Source: a virus. Taken from it: a stretch of 32,462 nt of DNA. The stretch lies in IMG/VR virus record IMGVR_UViG_3300034198_007235, positions 1 through 32,462 of that record; one strand, 5' to 3'. Each line of letters opens with the position of its first letter. Within the stretch, counting starts at the first letter, position 1. A program made the position numbers and the translations under genes. The notes under the pieces are model-generated. The model worked only from the letters and a program-made list of their open reading frames with translations. It had not been told where the DNA came from and did not search any database. Shown here in pieces: positions 23,934 through 29,886 of the stretch.

Positions 23934-23941
23934 CAAAGTTA
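23934..23941 (-). promoter_or_regulatory. -7 element for the long fibre/lysis unit
   Basis: The minus strand reads TAACTTTG followed by CAC, an exact TAnnTTTG match. No other match was found in the intergenic gaps between here and about 12.8 kb, so it probably drives the whole 11-kb leftward unit. It faces the plus-strand element at 23957-23964. The outer ends of the two are 31 bases apart. Confidence 0.65.
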
Positions 23942-23956
23942 CATATTTTTTTGTAT

Positions 23957-23964
23957 TATATTTG
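23957..23964 (+). promoter_or_regulatory. -7 element for the winged-helix gene
   Basis: TATATTTG on the plus strand, an exact TAnnTTTG match, 21 bases before the ATG at 23986. It overlaps the region where RNA polymerase would sit for the opposite promoter. Confidence 0.65.
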
Positions 23965-23985
23965 TTGTATAAAATCAAATTTAAT

Positions 23986-24516
23986 ATGCCTAGAATAGCT
24001 GGTAGAAGAAGAATGTATAAAAAGGGTGAGAGAAAATATACTACCCAAAAGAAAAAATTAGAGAAGAAGCCTGCGTACTTTTTTAGTGAGAAAGCATCTT
24101 CTTATTTAAAATATATGCGTGTAGTTAGAAAATACATACAAAAGAAACACGGTGTTAGTTTATCTGAGTTAGAGCTTATATTGTATCTATATGATGAAAC
24201 AATATTTGATAAAAAAACATTTGAAGGATACGGAGTAATTCTTGGGTTTACTTCTTTAGATTGGTTTTCTAAATTAAAAGAAAGGGAGATAATTAAAGTT
24301 TGGAGAGATGAACCAGGATATAAAAGATTGTTTACTTTAACGCATAAATATAAACTTATGTGTAATAGTTTTTACAAACACCTAGAAGGTGAACCAATAC
24401 CTACAAATGTAAATCAAAATCCACTATTTAAAAGTAATGCCTCTTTTAGTGAAAAGATGTATGCAAGACTTATAAAACAGATGAATGCAAAAAGAGAGGA
24501 AAAGAAACAAATCTAA
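23986..24516 (+). CDS. Winged-helix (MarR-like) DNA-binding protein, 176 aa
   Basis: The only sizeable plus-strand gene within the late region. A strongly basic N-terminus (RIAGRRRMYKKGERKYTTQK) is followed by a winged-helix-type domain at about 40-135: helices around VRKYIQKKHGVSLSELELIL, the recognition-helix region LGFTSLDWFSKLKEREIIKV, and a wing WRDEPGYKRLFTLTH. The layout resembles MarR-type regulators, and I recall similar proteins in Bacteroidetes phages. I chose the start at 23986, not an open upstream extension to 23806, because it follows the TATATTTG element and the upstream part would overlap the divergent gene. Likely a transcription factor acting on the divergent promoter it shares with the fibre/lysis unit. 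Confidence 0.65.
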   Translation: MPRIAGRRRMYKKGERKYTTQKKKLEKKPAYFFSEKASSYLKYMRVVRKYIQKKHGVSLSELELILYLYDETIFDKKTFEGYGVILGFTSLDWFSKLKEREIIKVWRDEPGYKRLFTLTHKYKLMCNSFYKHLEGEPIPTNVNQNPLFKSNASFSEKMYARLIKQMNAKREEKKQI

Positions 24517-24526
24517 ACCTCTCTTT
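24489..24526 (-). terminator. Terminator hairpin between the converging winged-helix and chaperonin units
   Basis: AAAGAGAGG (24491-24499) and CCTCTCTTT (24518-24526) pair as a perfect 9-bp stem with an 18-base loop. On the minus strand a run of five T follows, so it can end the chaperonin unit, whose last stop is at 24547. It overlaps the 3' end of the plus-strand gene. Confidence 0.55.
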
Positions 24527-24546
24527 CAAATTCAAAAGAATAGTTA

Positions 24547-24714
24547 TTATTCTGCTACAGCAACAGGCTCTTCTTCTGCAACAGGAGTTCTCATCTCTAA
24601 TAAAAGGTCCAATGCAGTATTAACAACTGCTGAATCTTTTAAGTTAAACACTCCTTTTGTAGCAGCCATATTTAATGCTTGCTCAACTACTGTAATTGCT
24701 TGATCTAAATTCAT
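24547..24714 (-). CDS. Small helical protein, 55 aa
   Basis: A 55-codon frame from ATG at 24714 to TAA at 24547. Sequence: two helices (MNLDQAITVVEQALNMAATK and DSAVVNTALDLLLEMRTPVA) and an acidic tail EEEPVAVAE. I recall similar 'AI--VEQAL--A---G-F-L-D' small proteins in other phages, without function. It starts 19 bases after the GroES-like stop, so it is the last gene of the chaperonin unit. Confidence 0.6.
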   Translation of the reverse strand: MNLDQAITVVEQALNMAATKGVFNLKDSAVVNTALDLLLEMRTPVAEEEPVAVAE

Positions 24715-24733
24715 TTTTTATTTATTTAATTGG

Positions 24734-24994
24734 TTAAAGTACGATTCTAATGTCATTCTCGCTAATGACTAGATATTTATTACCCTCTATTCTTATTTCA
24801 CTTGCGTTGGTCCTATCATAATATATTTTATCTCCTATATTAATCCCATTTACCAAATCACCAGTTAAAAAAACATCTGCTAATTTATATCTTATTTCTC
24901 TATCGTTGGCCTCAGTTATTACTAATCCAACTTTGTTTTTTACCTCTTCTTTAATTGGAGATATAACTATTGTTCTTCGGAATGCTTTTGCCAT
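24734..24994 (-). CDS. GroES-like co-chaperonin, 86 aa
   Basis: Short Cpn10-like protein (86 versus about 95 residues). The N-terminus RRTIVISPIKEEVKNKVGLV matches the first strand and the approach to the mobile loop. The C-terminal half, VNGINIGDKIYYDRTNASEI followed by RIEGNKYLVISENDIRIVL, follows the Cpn10 pattern 'hGD-V-y...h...g--Yhhh---dI'. The usual mobile-loop triad GGI/GGL is reduced to VGLV, so contact with a GroEL apical domain may differ from the host pair. It follows groEL by 3 bases, so the gene order is groEL-groES, the reverse of the usual bacterial operon. Likely role: lid for the phage GroEL. Confidence 0.75.
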   Translation of the reverse strand: MAKAFRRTIVISPIKEEVKNKVGLVITEANDREIRYKLADVFLTGDLVNGINIGDKIYYDRTNASEIRIEGNKYLVISENDIRIVL

Positions 24995-24997
24995 TTG

Positions 24998-26575
24998 TTA
25001 AGCTCTTTTGTTTGTTATTGTTGCTTCAGTAGTAAGTAATATAGATGATACAGACACAGCATTCTCAATTGCGTTACGAACAACTTTAGTTGCATCAATA
25101 ACTCCCATTTTAAACATATCCCCAAACTGCTCAGTTATTACATTATAACCATAACCTCTAGTCTCTGATTTCTCAATATTCTCATAAATACTTTGTGGGT
25201 TAACACCTGCATTTTTTAATATTTGATTTAACGGAGATGATAACGCGTATCTAACAGCGTAATATCCTTTCATATAATCTGAATCCATTTTAGGAGTTCT
25301 TAGAGACATTAATACATCCGCTAATGCTATTCCTCCTCCAGGTAAAATACCTTCTTCTAACGCAGCCTTTGTAGCTTTAATCGCATCATCAACTCTGTCT
25401 TTCTTCTCGTTCATCTCAACCTCGCTATTAGCTCCTACTTTTACTACTGCGATACCACCACATAATCTACCAAGTCTATCTTCGTAATGCCACAAATCTA
25501 ATTTGTTCTCTGAGTTTTCAATGCTCTCTCTAACATTAGCAGTTCTAGCTTCAATATCATCAATGTATTTCTCTCTATCTGTGATTAAAATAGTTTGGTG
25601 TAAATCAGAGATACATTTAAATGCCTCTCCTAAATAAGATGCGTCTACAGTAGATAAATCATTTCCTGTTTCATCAGATGCAAGTGTAGCTCCTGTTAAT
25701 GCACATAAGTCTTCTAAAAGTTCAAATCTTTTAATACCAAACCCTTCAGGTGATACTACATTTACTTTGATAACTCCTTTGGCTTTATTTACATTAAGAG
25801 TATTCATAACTCCATCATCTATATCAGAGATTATCAGAAGACTTCTCTTGTTTTGCATAGCAGCTTCACATAGTGGTAATATATCCTCAAGGCTTTTAAT
25901 TTCTTGGTCAGATACAAATACTAATGGATTTTCTAATACACACTCTTGTTTTTGTTGGTTTGTAACTAAATATGGAGAGTTATATCCTTTTTTAATTTTA
26001 GTTCCATCAATAATATCTACATATGTTTTAGATGACATACTTTCTTCCATTGTAACAACACCATCTACACCAACTTTTAAATAAGCATCGGCAATAATAT
26101 CTCCAAGCTCCGAATCATTGTTAGCTGAAATCCTAGCGACACTCTTAAGAGTTTTGTTATTAACTTTTTTACTTTGTTTTTTAAGGGCCTCAACAACGTC
26201 TTTTGAAGCAGCCTCCATACCTTTTTTAAACTGAGATATGTTTGTCTTTTCATCTATTAATGTAATTGCTTTATTTACAATACTTTGCGTTATTACTGCT
26301 GTTGTAGTAGTTCCATCTCCAGCATTATCAGCACTTCTATTTGATGCTTGTTTGATAATACTAGCACCAAGATTTTCCGTAGCATCTGAAAGCACGATAG
26401 ATTTTGCAACAGTAACACCATCTTTTGATAGGTGTGGTAAACCTCTCTCATCTTCTATAGCAACATTTCTACCTGCTGCTCCTAGTGTAACTTTTACTGC
26501 ATCTGCAACAATGTTAACACCATTAATAAGTTTTCTTTTGGCTTCGTCTCCAAATAAGATTTCTTTTTCAATCAT
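24998..26575 (-). CDS. groEL: Phage GroEL (Hsp60 chaperonin)
   Basis: A 525-residue ATP-dependent chaperonin. Key residues keep the E. coli numbering at the N-terminus: TLGAAGRN at 30-37 (P33 and K34 of the usual TLGPKGRN are both Ala), KDGVTVAK with Asp52, and AGDGTTTT at 85-92 with Asp87. The C-terminal catalytic motif RVDDAIKATKAALEEG has Asp397 (equivalent to Asp398), followed by LPGGGIAL. All three ATPase aspartates are present, so it should be active. The apical domain is diverged (SPEGFGIKRFELLEDLCALT near 275-294), and the C-terminus stops at ITNKRA with no Gly-Gly-Met tail. It is cotranscribed with a 44-aa gene upstream and a GroES-like gene downstream. It may fold capsid or fibre proteins the host system handles poorly. 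Confidence 0.95.
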   Translation of the reverse strand: MIEKEILFGDEAKRKLINGVNIVADAVKVTLGAAGRNVAIEDERGLPHLSKDGVTVAKSIVLSDATENLGASIIKQASNRSADNAGDGTTTTAVITQSIVNKAITLIDEKTNISQFKKGMEAASKDVVEALKKQSKKVNNKTLKSVARISANNDSELGDIIADAYLKVGVDGVVTMEESMSSKTYVDIIDGTKIKKGYNSPYLVTNQQKQECVLENPLVFVSDQEIKSLEDILPLCEAAMQNKRSLLIISDIDDGVMNTLNVNKAKGVIKVNVVSPEGFGIKRFELLEDLCALTGATLASDETGNDLSTVDASYLGEAFKCISDLHQTILITDREKYIDDIEARTANVRESIENSENKLDLWHYEDRLGRLCGGIAVVKVGANSEVEMNEKKDRVDDAIKATKAALEEGILPGGGIALADVLMSLRTPKMDSDYMKGYYAVRYALSSPLNQILKNAGVNPQSIYENIEKSETRGYGYNVITEQFGDMFKMGVIDATKVVRNAIENAVSVSSILLTTEATITNKRA

Positions 26576-26599
26576 AATTTTAATTTAATTTTATTTTTT

Positions 26600-26734
26600 T
26601 TATTCCCAAGTAAATTTAATGTTTAAAACAAAAAAGTATAAGTTTATTTCATTATAAGGGTATTCTTCGTCAGCCCAAAAAAAGTTAAAGCCAAATAGGC
26701 ATAATTGTGGTGACATTTCAAGAGTTATTTCCAT
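26600..26734 (-). CDS. Small hydrophobic-aromatic protein, 44 aa
   Basis: A 44-codon frame from ATG at 26734 to TAA at 26600, first in the chaperonin unit. The product is Phe/Tyr/Trp-rich (LCLFGFNFFWADEEYPYNEI, then LYFFVLNIKFTWE) and looks beta-stranded rather than membrane-helical. It begins 26 bases after the -7 element at 26760-26767 and ends 24 bases before groEL. No family is recognised. It could be a real small protein or a leader peptide. Confidence 0.5.
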   Translation of the reverse strand: MEITLEMSPQLCLFGFNFFWADEEYPYNEINLYFFVLNIKFTWE

Positions 26735-26759
26735 ATTTAATTAAATTTGTTTTACATTG

Positions 26760-26767
26760 CAAATATA
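26760..26767 (-). promoter_or_regulatory. -7 element for the chaperonin unit
   Basis: The minus strand reads TATATTTG followed by CAATG, an exact TAnnTTTG match. It forms one arm of a 9-bp inverted repeat (CAAATATAT at 26760-26768, ATATATTTG at 26782-26790) with the plus-strand promoter. Confidence 0.65.
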
Positions 26768-26782
26768 TAATAATTATTTTAA

Positions 26783-26790
26783 TATATTTG
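26783..26790 (+). promoter_or_regulatory. -7 element for the 72-aa plus-strand gene
   Basis: TATATTTG on the plus strand, 24 bases before the ATG at 26815. It is the mirror image of the chaperonin promoter. The outer ends of the two elements are 31 bases apart, as at 23934-23964. Confidence 0.6.
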
Positions 26791-26814
26791 TCTTTCAATA
26801 ACAATAAAATATAA

Positions 26815-27033
26815 ATGAGCAATAAATTTGTAAAAAACTGTCAGATATTATTAAAATCTTTTCAAGAGACTGGAAATATAGAATACCTTCTTTACTTAGA
26901 GTCTGACTTACATGAATTTTTAGATGAGACAGTTGAAGATTACCTTGAAGAGAAAAATGATTCTTACATCGATGAAAACACAAGTTTTTCGTCTTGTTTT
27001 TATTTTCAATGGAATTCTGACTCTACTTTATAA
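26815..27033 (+). CDS. Hypothetical acidic protein, 72 aa
   Basis: A 72-residue, acidic, mainly helical protein (LESDLHEFLDETVEDYLEEK). No family is recognised. Support for the gene: a clean TATATTTG promoter 24 bases upstream, mirrored with that of the chaperonin unit, and a codon pattern like its neighbours. Its 3' end overlaps the 3' end of the converging oxygenase gene by 28 bases. Divergence from the chaperonin unit suggests shared control. Confidence 0.55.
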   Translation: MSNKFVKNCQILLKSFQETGNIEYLLYLESDLHEFLDETVEDYLEEKNDSYIDENTSFSSCFYFQWNSDSTL

Positions 27034-27569
27034 AAACACACTAATACTATCCTTTCACCACTATCTATTTTCTTTGGGTATTTTGAATGAAAGTAATTTG
27101 AATCATACATAAGTAATCTGTTTGGTCTTGATGATATATAATCTAATCTGTTCCATTTACTCTCGTCATTACTATCATTTATTATTAAATCATCAAACTC
27201 TTCATCAGAACAATTCTCAGGTAGTTTAAGACCATAATCTTTATGTTCATAAAAACAAGTTCCATTATCAGTAACTCCTTCTGATTTATTTATATATAAT
27301 ACACACGCTATAGATGTTTTTTCTCCATTTATGATATTGTCTGCATGTATTCTTATATCTTCATCAAAACCATTGTATGCATTTCTGATAAATCCTAATA
27401 CTGGGGAAAGTCCTTTAAACTTAAAATAGTCAGTTATATTCTCAGGTATGTTTAAAACTGAGAATTCTTTCTCACCTGCCTTTACAATTTGAAAATTATT
27501 GTTGTAGCAATAGTCTTGTAGTTCATTGAATACTTCTTGTGGTAAAAAATTATCTGTTACTTGTATCAT
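27006..27569 (-). CDS. 2-oxoglutarate/Fe(II)-dependent oxygenase, 187 aa
   Basis: A 187-residue double-stranded beta-helix dioxygenase of the prolyl-hydroxylase-like class. The iron triad is HxD at His75/Asp77 (IRIHADN) and His161 (SNYFHSKYP). Arg173 (GERIVLVCFY), about 12 residues after the distal His, is in position to bind 2-oxoglutarate. The intervening ACVLYINKS and NGTCFYEHKDYG fit the family. These enzymes oxidise a protein, small-molecule or nucleic-acid substrate using oxygen and 2-oxoglutarate. The substrate cannot be inferred here. It overlaps the stop of the 80-aa gene by 1 base and is last in the unit led by the two-HTH regulator. Confidence 0.85.
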   Translation of the reverse strand: MIQVTDNFLPQEVFNELQDYCYNNNFQIVKAGEKEFSVLNIPENITDYFKFKGLSPVLGFIRNAYNGFDEDIRIHADNIINGEKTSIACVLYINKSEGVTDNGTCFYEHKDYGLKLPENCSDEEFDDLIINDSNDESKWNRLDYISSRPNRLLMYDSNYFHSKYPKKIDSGERIVLVCFYKVESEFH

Positions 27570-27811
27570 TAATTACTTCCTTTGTAAACTTTAATTAAGT
27601 TGTTGTTTTTATCGTAAAGCTTATCTAGTTTAAACTTGTCGTCAATGTGATTTAATACAGCCTCAAGATTAGATGTGTTAAACACAAATTGGAATTTAGT
27701 AAAGTCCATATTCCTGTCTTTTGATTCTTGCATGTAGTACTCGTAAAACCAAGCTATATCATACTGGTTTTTATTACGCATTTCAATGTACCTCTCTTCC
27801 TGTGTTTTCAT
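27569..27811 (-). CDS. Hypothetical protein, 80 aa
   Basis: An 80-residue charged protein with no recognised motif. It is predicted helical to about residue 35 (NQYDIAWFYEYYMQESKDRN), then a short alpha/beta segment ending LIKVYKGSN. It lies 6 bases after the two-HTH regulator and overlaps the oxygenase start by 1 base, so the three form one unit. A functional link to the oxygenase is possible but not shown. Confidence 0.6.
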   Translation of the reverse strand: MKTQEERYIEMRNKNQYDIAWFYEYYMQESKDRNMDFTKFQFVFNTSNLEAVLNHIDDKFKLDKLYDKNNNLIKVYKGSN

Positions 27812-27817
27812 AGTTTT

Positions 27818-28633
27818 TTATTCAAATATATATTTAGTTAGTTCTTCCCATCTTTTGTTAACTGTATTTCTAGATACACCACTGTATTGACTCACACTTA
27901 TCTTTGTTATCTTAAGACCAAGATTCTTTAATTTTGAGATTGACTCTTTCATCACAGACAACTTCTCATCTTTAAGACAACTATTCTTATTGATTACAAA
28001 GTGGTATTCATCTAAAGTAAACTCCTCCATATAATCCTCGTAATGTCTTTTCACAGTATTATAAGATATACCTGTTCTTCTTGCAAGGTCAGATATAGAA
28101 CAAGAGCCTACCTCTTCTTTTATACTTATTATTGCATTCAATATTATTTTCTTTGTTTTATCCATCTTTAAACTATTTAAGCATCTAAGGCTCTCTTTTA
28201 TTTTAGCATTCTTTATTACGGTGGATGCATCTTTACCCTCTATATCAAGACCATTTAACAACCCTCCTATATTTGCTTTCCACTCTATACTCTTTCTGGT
28301 CTTAATCTTATCAAATAAATCATTCTCAAAGTCACCATTAAACAATTCTGAGCATATCCTGTAAACATCTTCATCTAATAAATACACCCCGTGAGTTTTC
28401 ATAGTATCGTGCAATACATTTAAACCACAGAATACAAAGTCATCTTCAACCATTCCTGGATTCAAGTACATCAACTTATAAATGTATATCCTAAAGTTGT
28501 ACAAAGCCACATCCCTAGAAGTAACTATGTTTACATACCTAGCGTCTACACACTCGTATTTTTCCTCCCACACATATAAGTAATCAAACTCTACCCTATG
28601 AGAACTCTCGCTAAGTATACTGAACTTTATCAT
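27818..28633 (-). CDS. Two-HTH DNA-binding regulator, 271 aa
   Basis: A 271-residue protein with two helix-turn-helix motifs in the C-terminal third: SISDLARRTGISYNTVKRHY (179-198) and ISVSQYSGVSRNTVNKRWEE (245-264). The N-terminal 170 residues are alpha/beta with no family I recognise. The HTH pair resembles repeat-type DNA-binding domains used by replication initiators and regulators. An upstream Met at 28663 is in frame, but the -7 element TATATTTG (28639-28646) ends 5 bases before the Met at 28633, so I place the start there and predict a leaderless or nearly leaderless mRNA. It lies at the edge of the divergent gene-free region with repeats, so it may control the early/late switch or bind an origin. 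Confidence 0.65.
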   Translation of the reverse strand: MIKFSILSESSHRVEFDYLYVWEEKYECVDARYVNIVTSRDVALYNFRIYIYKLMYLNPGMVEDDFVFCGLNVLHDTMKTHGVYLLDEDVYRICSELFNGDFENDLFDKIKTRKSIEWKANIGGLLNGLDIEGKDASTVIKNAKIKESLRCLNSLKMDKTKKIILNAIISIKEEVGSCSISDLARRTGISYNTVKRHYEDYMEEFTLDEYHFVINKNSCLKDEKLSVMKESISKLKNLGLKITKISVSQYSGVSRNTVNKRWEELTKYIFE

Positions 28634-28638
28634 CTCTG

Positions 28639-28646
28639 CAAATATA
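28639..28646 (-). promoter_or_regulatory. -7 element for the regulator/oxygenase unit
   Basis: The minus strand reads TATATTTG, then CAGAG, then ATG at 28633. With transcription starting about 5-8 bases after the element, the start codon would be at or next to the 5' end of the mRNA. Confidence 0.65.
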
Positions 28647-28675
28647 CATAAAATAAATAACACTTACAAGTAACT

Positions 28676-28710
28676 GTATACATAAATACCATATATATAA
28701 AAATGTATAC
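28676..28710. promoter_or_regulatory. Inverted repeat, operator candidate upstream of the regulator
   Basis: GTATACAT (28676-28683) and ATGTATAC (28703-28710) are perfect 8-bp arms separated by 19 bases of A/T-rich DNA. The repeat lies 30 bases upstream of the -7 element of the two-HTH gene, where an activator or repressor would act. Arm centres are 27 bases apart, between two and three helical turns. Confidence 0.45.
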
Positions 28711-28772
28711 ACTTTGCAATCACTTCTATTATAACCTACCTATTGATAGGGTGTGCACATTTTTTTAAAACC

Positions 28773-28819
28773 TTAGATGTCTATAGTATTTTATTGGTGT
28801 TAGATGTCTATAGTATTTT
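28773..28819. repeat. 20-bp direct repeat, two copies
   Basis: TTAGATGTCTATAGTATTTT occurs exactly at 28773-28792 and 28800-28819, a period of 27 bases. I saw no other copy in the window. A candidate binding-site pair or iteron in the divergent region. Confidence 0.85.
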
Positions 28820-29194
28820 GGTTATACCTCAGATCTACGCAAACTGTCATTTCATCAAAACGATTTTTTTTTCACCCCCTACCTTAATACATTACAATTT
28901 CAATTTCAAATTTTTGCCTTTTTATACCTATATATATAATCACGTTTCAAATACCTATTTTTAATTTTACCTATCTTTTTTGTGATGATTATTTTATGAT
29001 TTTGTCAAATGGTTACATTAATTGGTTTATCCCTATCAAACATTTTCAATTGAATTAAATTTTAATACTACCTATTTTCGATAAATTTACCTTTGTTTTA
29101 TACCTTGATTTTTAGACGTTTCAACCTTATTAATACATTAATATATTATCGGCTTTCCTTAGTGAATTAAATTGACTTTTTTAGTTAATGAAAT

Positions 29195-29216
29195 GTTAAA
29201 GTTATGTTAAAGTTAT
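29195..29216. repeat. 11-bp tandem repeat, two copies
   Basis: GTTAAAGTTAT is repeated head to tail at 29195-29205 and 29206-29216, about one helical turn apart. It is 120 bases upstream of the early promoter. Confidence 0.8.
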
Positions 29217-29311
29217 CTTAAAAAATTAACATATTAATCAAAACATAACCTTTGCGAAGCCCAGTAAAATGGCTTCAAATGTTAAATTTTTCTTAAAGTT
29301 TCAAAAAAAAC

Positions 29312-29343
29312 TTGACTTTTGCTTTTTTACAAACATATATTTG
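29312..29343 (+). promoter_or_regulatory. Promoter of the rightward (early-type) arm
   Basis: TATATTTG (29336-29343) matches TAnnTTTG. TTGAC, beginning at 29312 with 19 bases between the elements, is a fitting -33 TTG-type element. It is the clearest two-element promoter in the window and faces the first gene of the rightward arm (29418). Confidence 0.65.
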
Positions 29344-29387
29344 CACCGTTCAAATGATGAACACGAAAAAAATAATATAAACAATTT

Positions 29388-29407
29388 AATAGGTTGTGTC
29401 TTACCAC
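29388..29407 (+). promoter_or_regulatory. Repeated 5'-leader element, copy 1
   Basis: AATAGGTTGTGTCTTACCAC, 10 bases before the ATG at 29418. It matches copy 2 at 31751-31770 in 19 of 20 positions. It can form a small stem (TTGTG with CACAA). A preceding AATAATATAA word is also shared with copy 2. Confidence 0.65.
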
Positions 29408-29417
29408 AAAAATCAAA

Positions 29418-29855
29418 ATGAAAGCAAATGCAAAAAATTTAGTAGTAGTTAGTAAAGAAACTCAAAAAGAATTGGCAAAGCCATTCAAAAGATTAACGCC
29501 TAAAGAAACGGCAAAGGCGACTAGTAGAAAAGTAAGTCAAGCAAAAACGCCTAATGTAGTAAAGGCAAAAGCCGAACCAAAAGCAAAGCAAAAAAGTTAT
29601 CACAACGCATTATTAGAGTGCAACAAATTAGATAAAGCCGAAAATTTCAGTTTATCGGGTGCATTAAACCGATTAAAAAAGCAAATTTTTGATAATGTAG
29701 ACTACAAAGGCATTAACCCTGATGTTTTAAATAGTGCCTTAACTTTCGATAATTTATTAGCAAATGTTAACCCTAAATGTATAGAAAAACAAAGGTTTAC
29801 AGTTTACGCCTTAGGTTTAGCCGTTAACAAATACCTTAAAAACGCCTTAAAATAG
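29418..29855 (+). CDS. Basic two-part protein, 145 aa
   Basis: First gene of the rightward arm, 145 residues. The N-terminal ~65 residues are disordered and rich in Lys and Ala (KPFKRLTPKETAKATSRKVS, then KAKAEPKAKQKS). The C-terminal part (about 66-145) is helical (FSLSGALNRLKKQIFDNVDY and later FTVYALGLAVNKYLKNALK). No family is recognised. A basic disordered tail with a helical domain suggests nucleic-acid binding, by composition only. An in-frame Met at 29394 lies inside the repeated leader element, so I prefer the start at 29418. Cotranscribed with whatever follows the promoter at 29312-29343. Confidence 0.65.
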   Translation: MKANAKNLVVVSKETQKELAKPFKRLTPKETAKATSRKVSQAKTPNVVKAKAEPKAKQKSYHNALLECNKLDKAENFSLSGALNRLKKQIFDNVDYKGINPDVLNSALTFDNLLANVNPKCIEKQRFTVYALGLAVNKYLKNALK

Positions 29856-29860
29856 GCGTT
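29841..29860 (+). terminator. Hairpin at the end of the first early gene
   Basis: AACGCCT and AGGCGTT form a perfect 7-bp stem with a 6-base loop. It spans the stop codon (29853-29855). No T run follows on the plus strand, so its role as a terminator is uncertain; attenuation or 3'-end protection is possible. Confidence 0.4.
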
Positions 29861-29886
29861 TGAACCTTATAATTAACCTTTGTTAG

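Larger units (their letters stand above)
28664..29335. other. Gene-free divergent regulatory region
   Basis: About 670 bases without a convincing gene on either strand, between the leftward regulator unit and the first rightward gene. It holds an inverted repeat (28676-28710), a 20-base direct repeat pair (28773-28792 and 28800-28819), an 11-base tandem repeat (29195-29216), and many ACCTA/ACCTT words. It separates the two transcription arms, as such regions do in crAss-like genomes. It may contain promoters, operators or a replication origin. None is proven by sequence alone. Confidence 0.6.

Noticed and set aside
24485-24703. Plus-strand 72-codon frame after the winged-helix gene
   Set aside because: It lies opposite the 55-aa minus-strand gene, crosses the terminator hairpin, and its Ala/Thr/Ser composition mirrors that gene.
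29241-29260. Additional rightward promoter at CATAACCTTTGCG
   Set aside because: Spacing is TA-nnn-TTTG, one base too long for the -7 consensus. The exact TATATTTG at 29336 is a better candidate.
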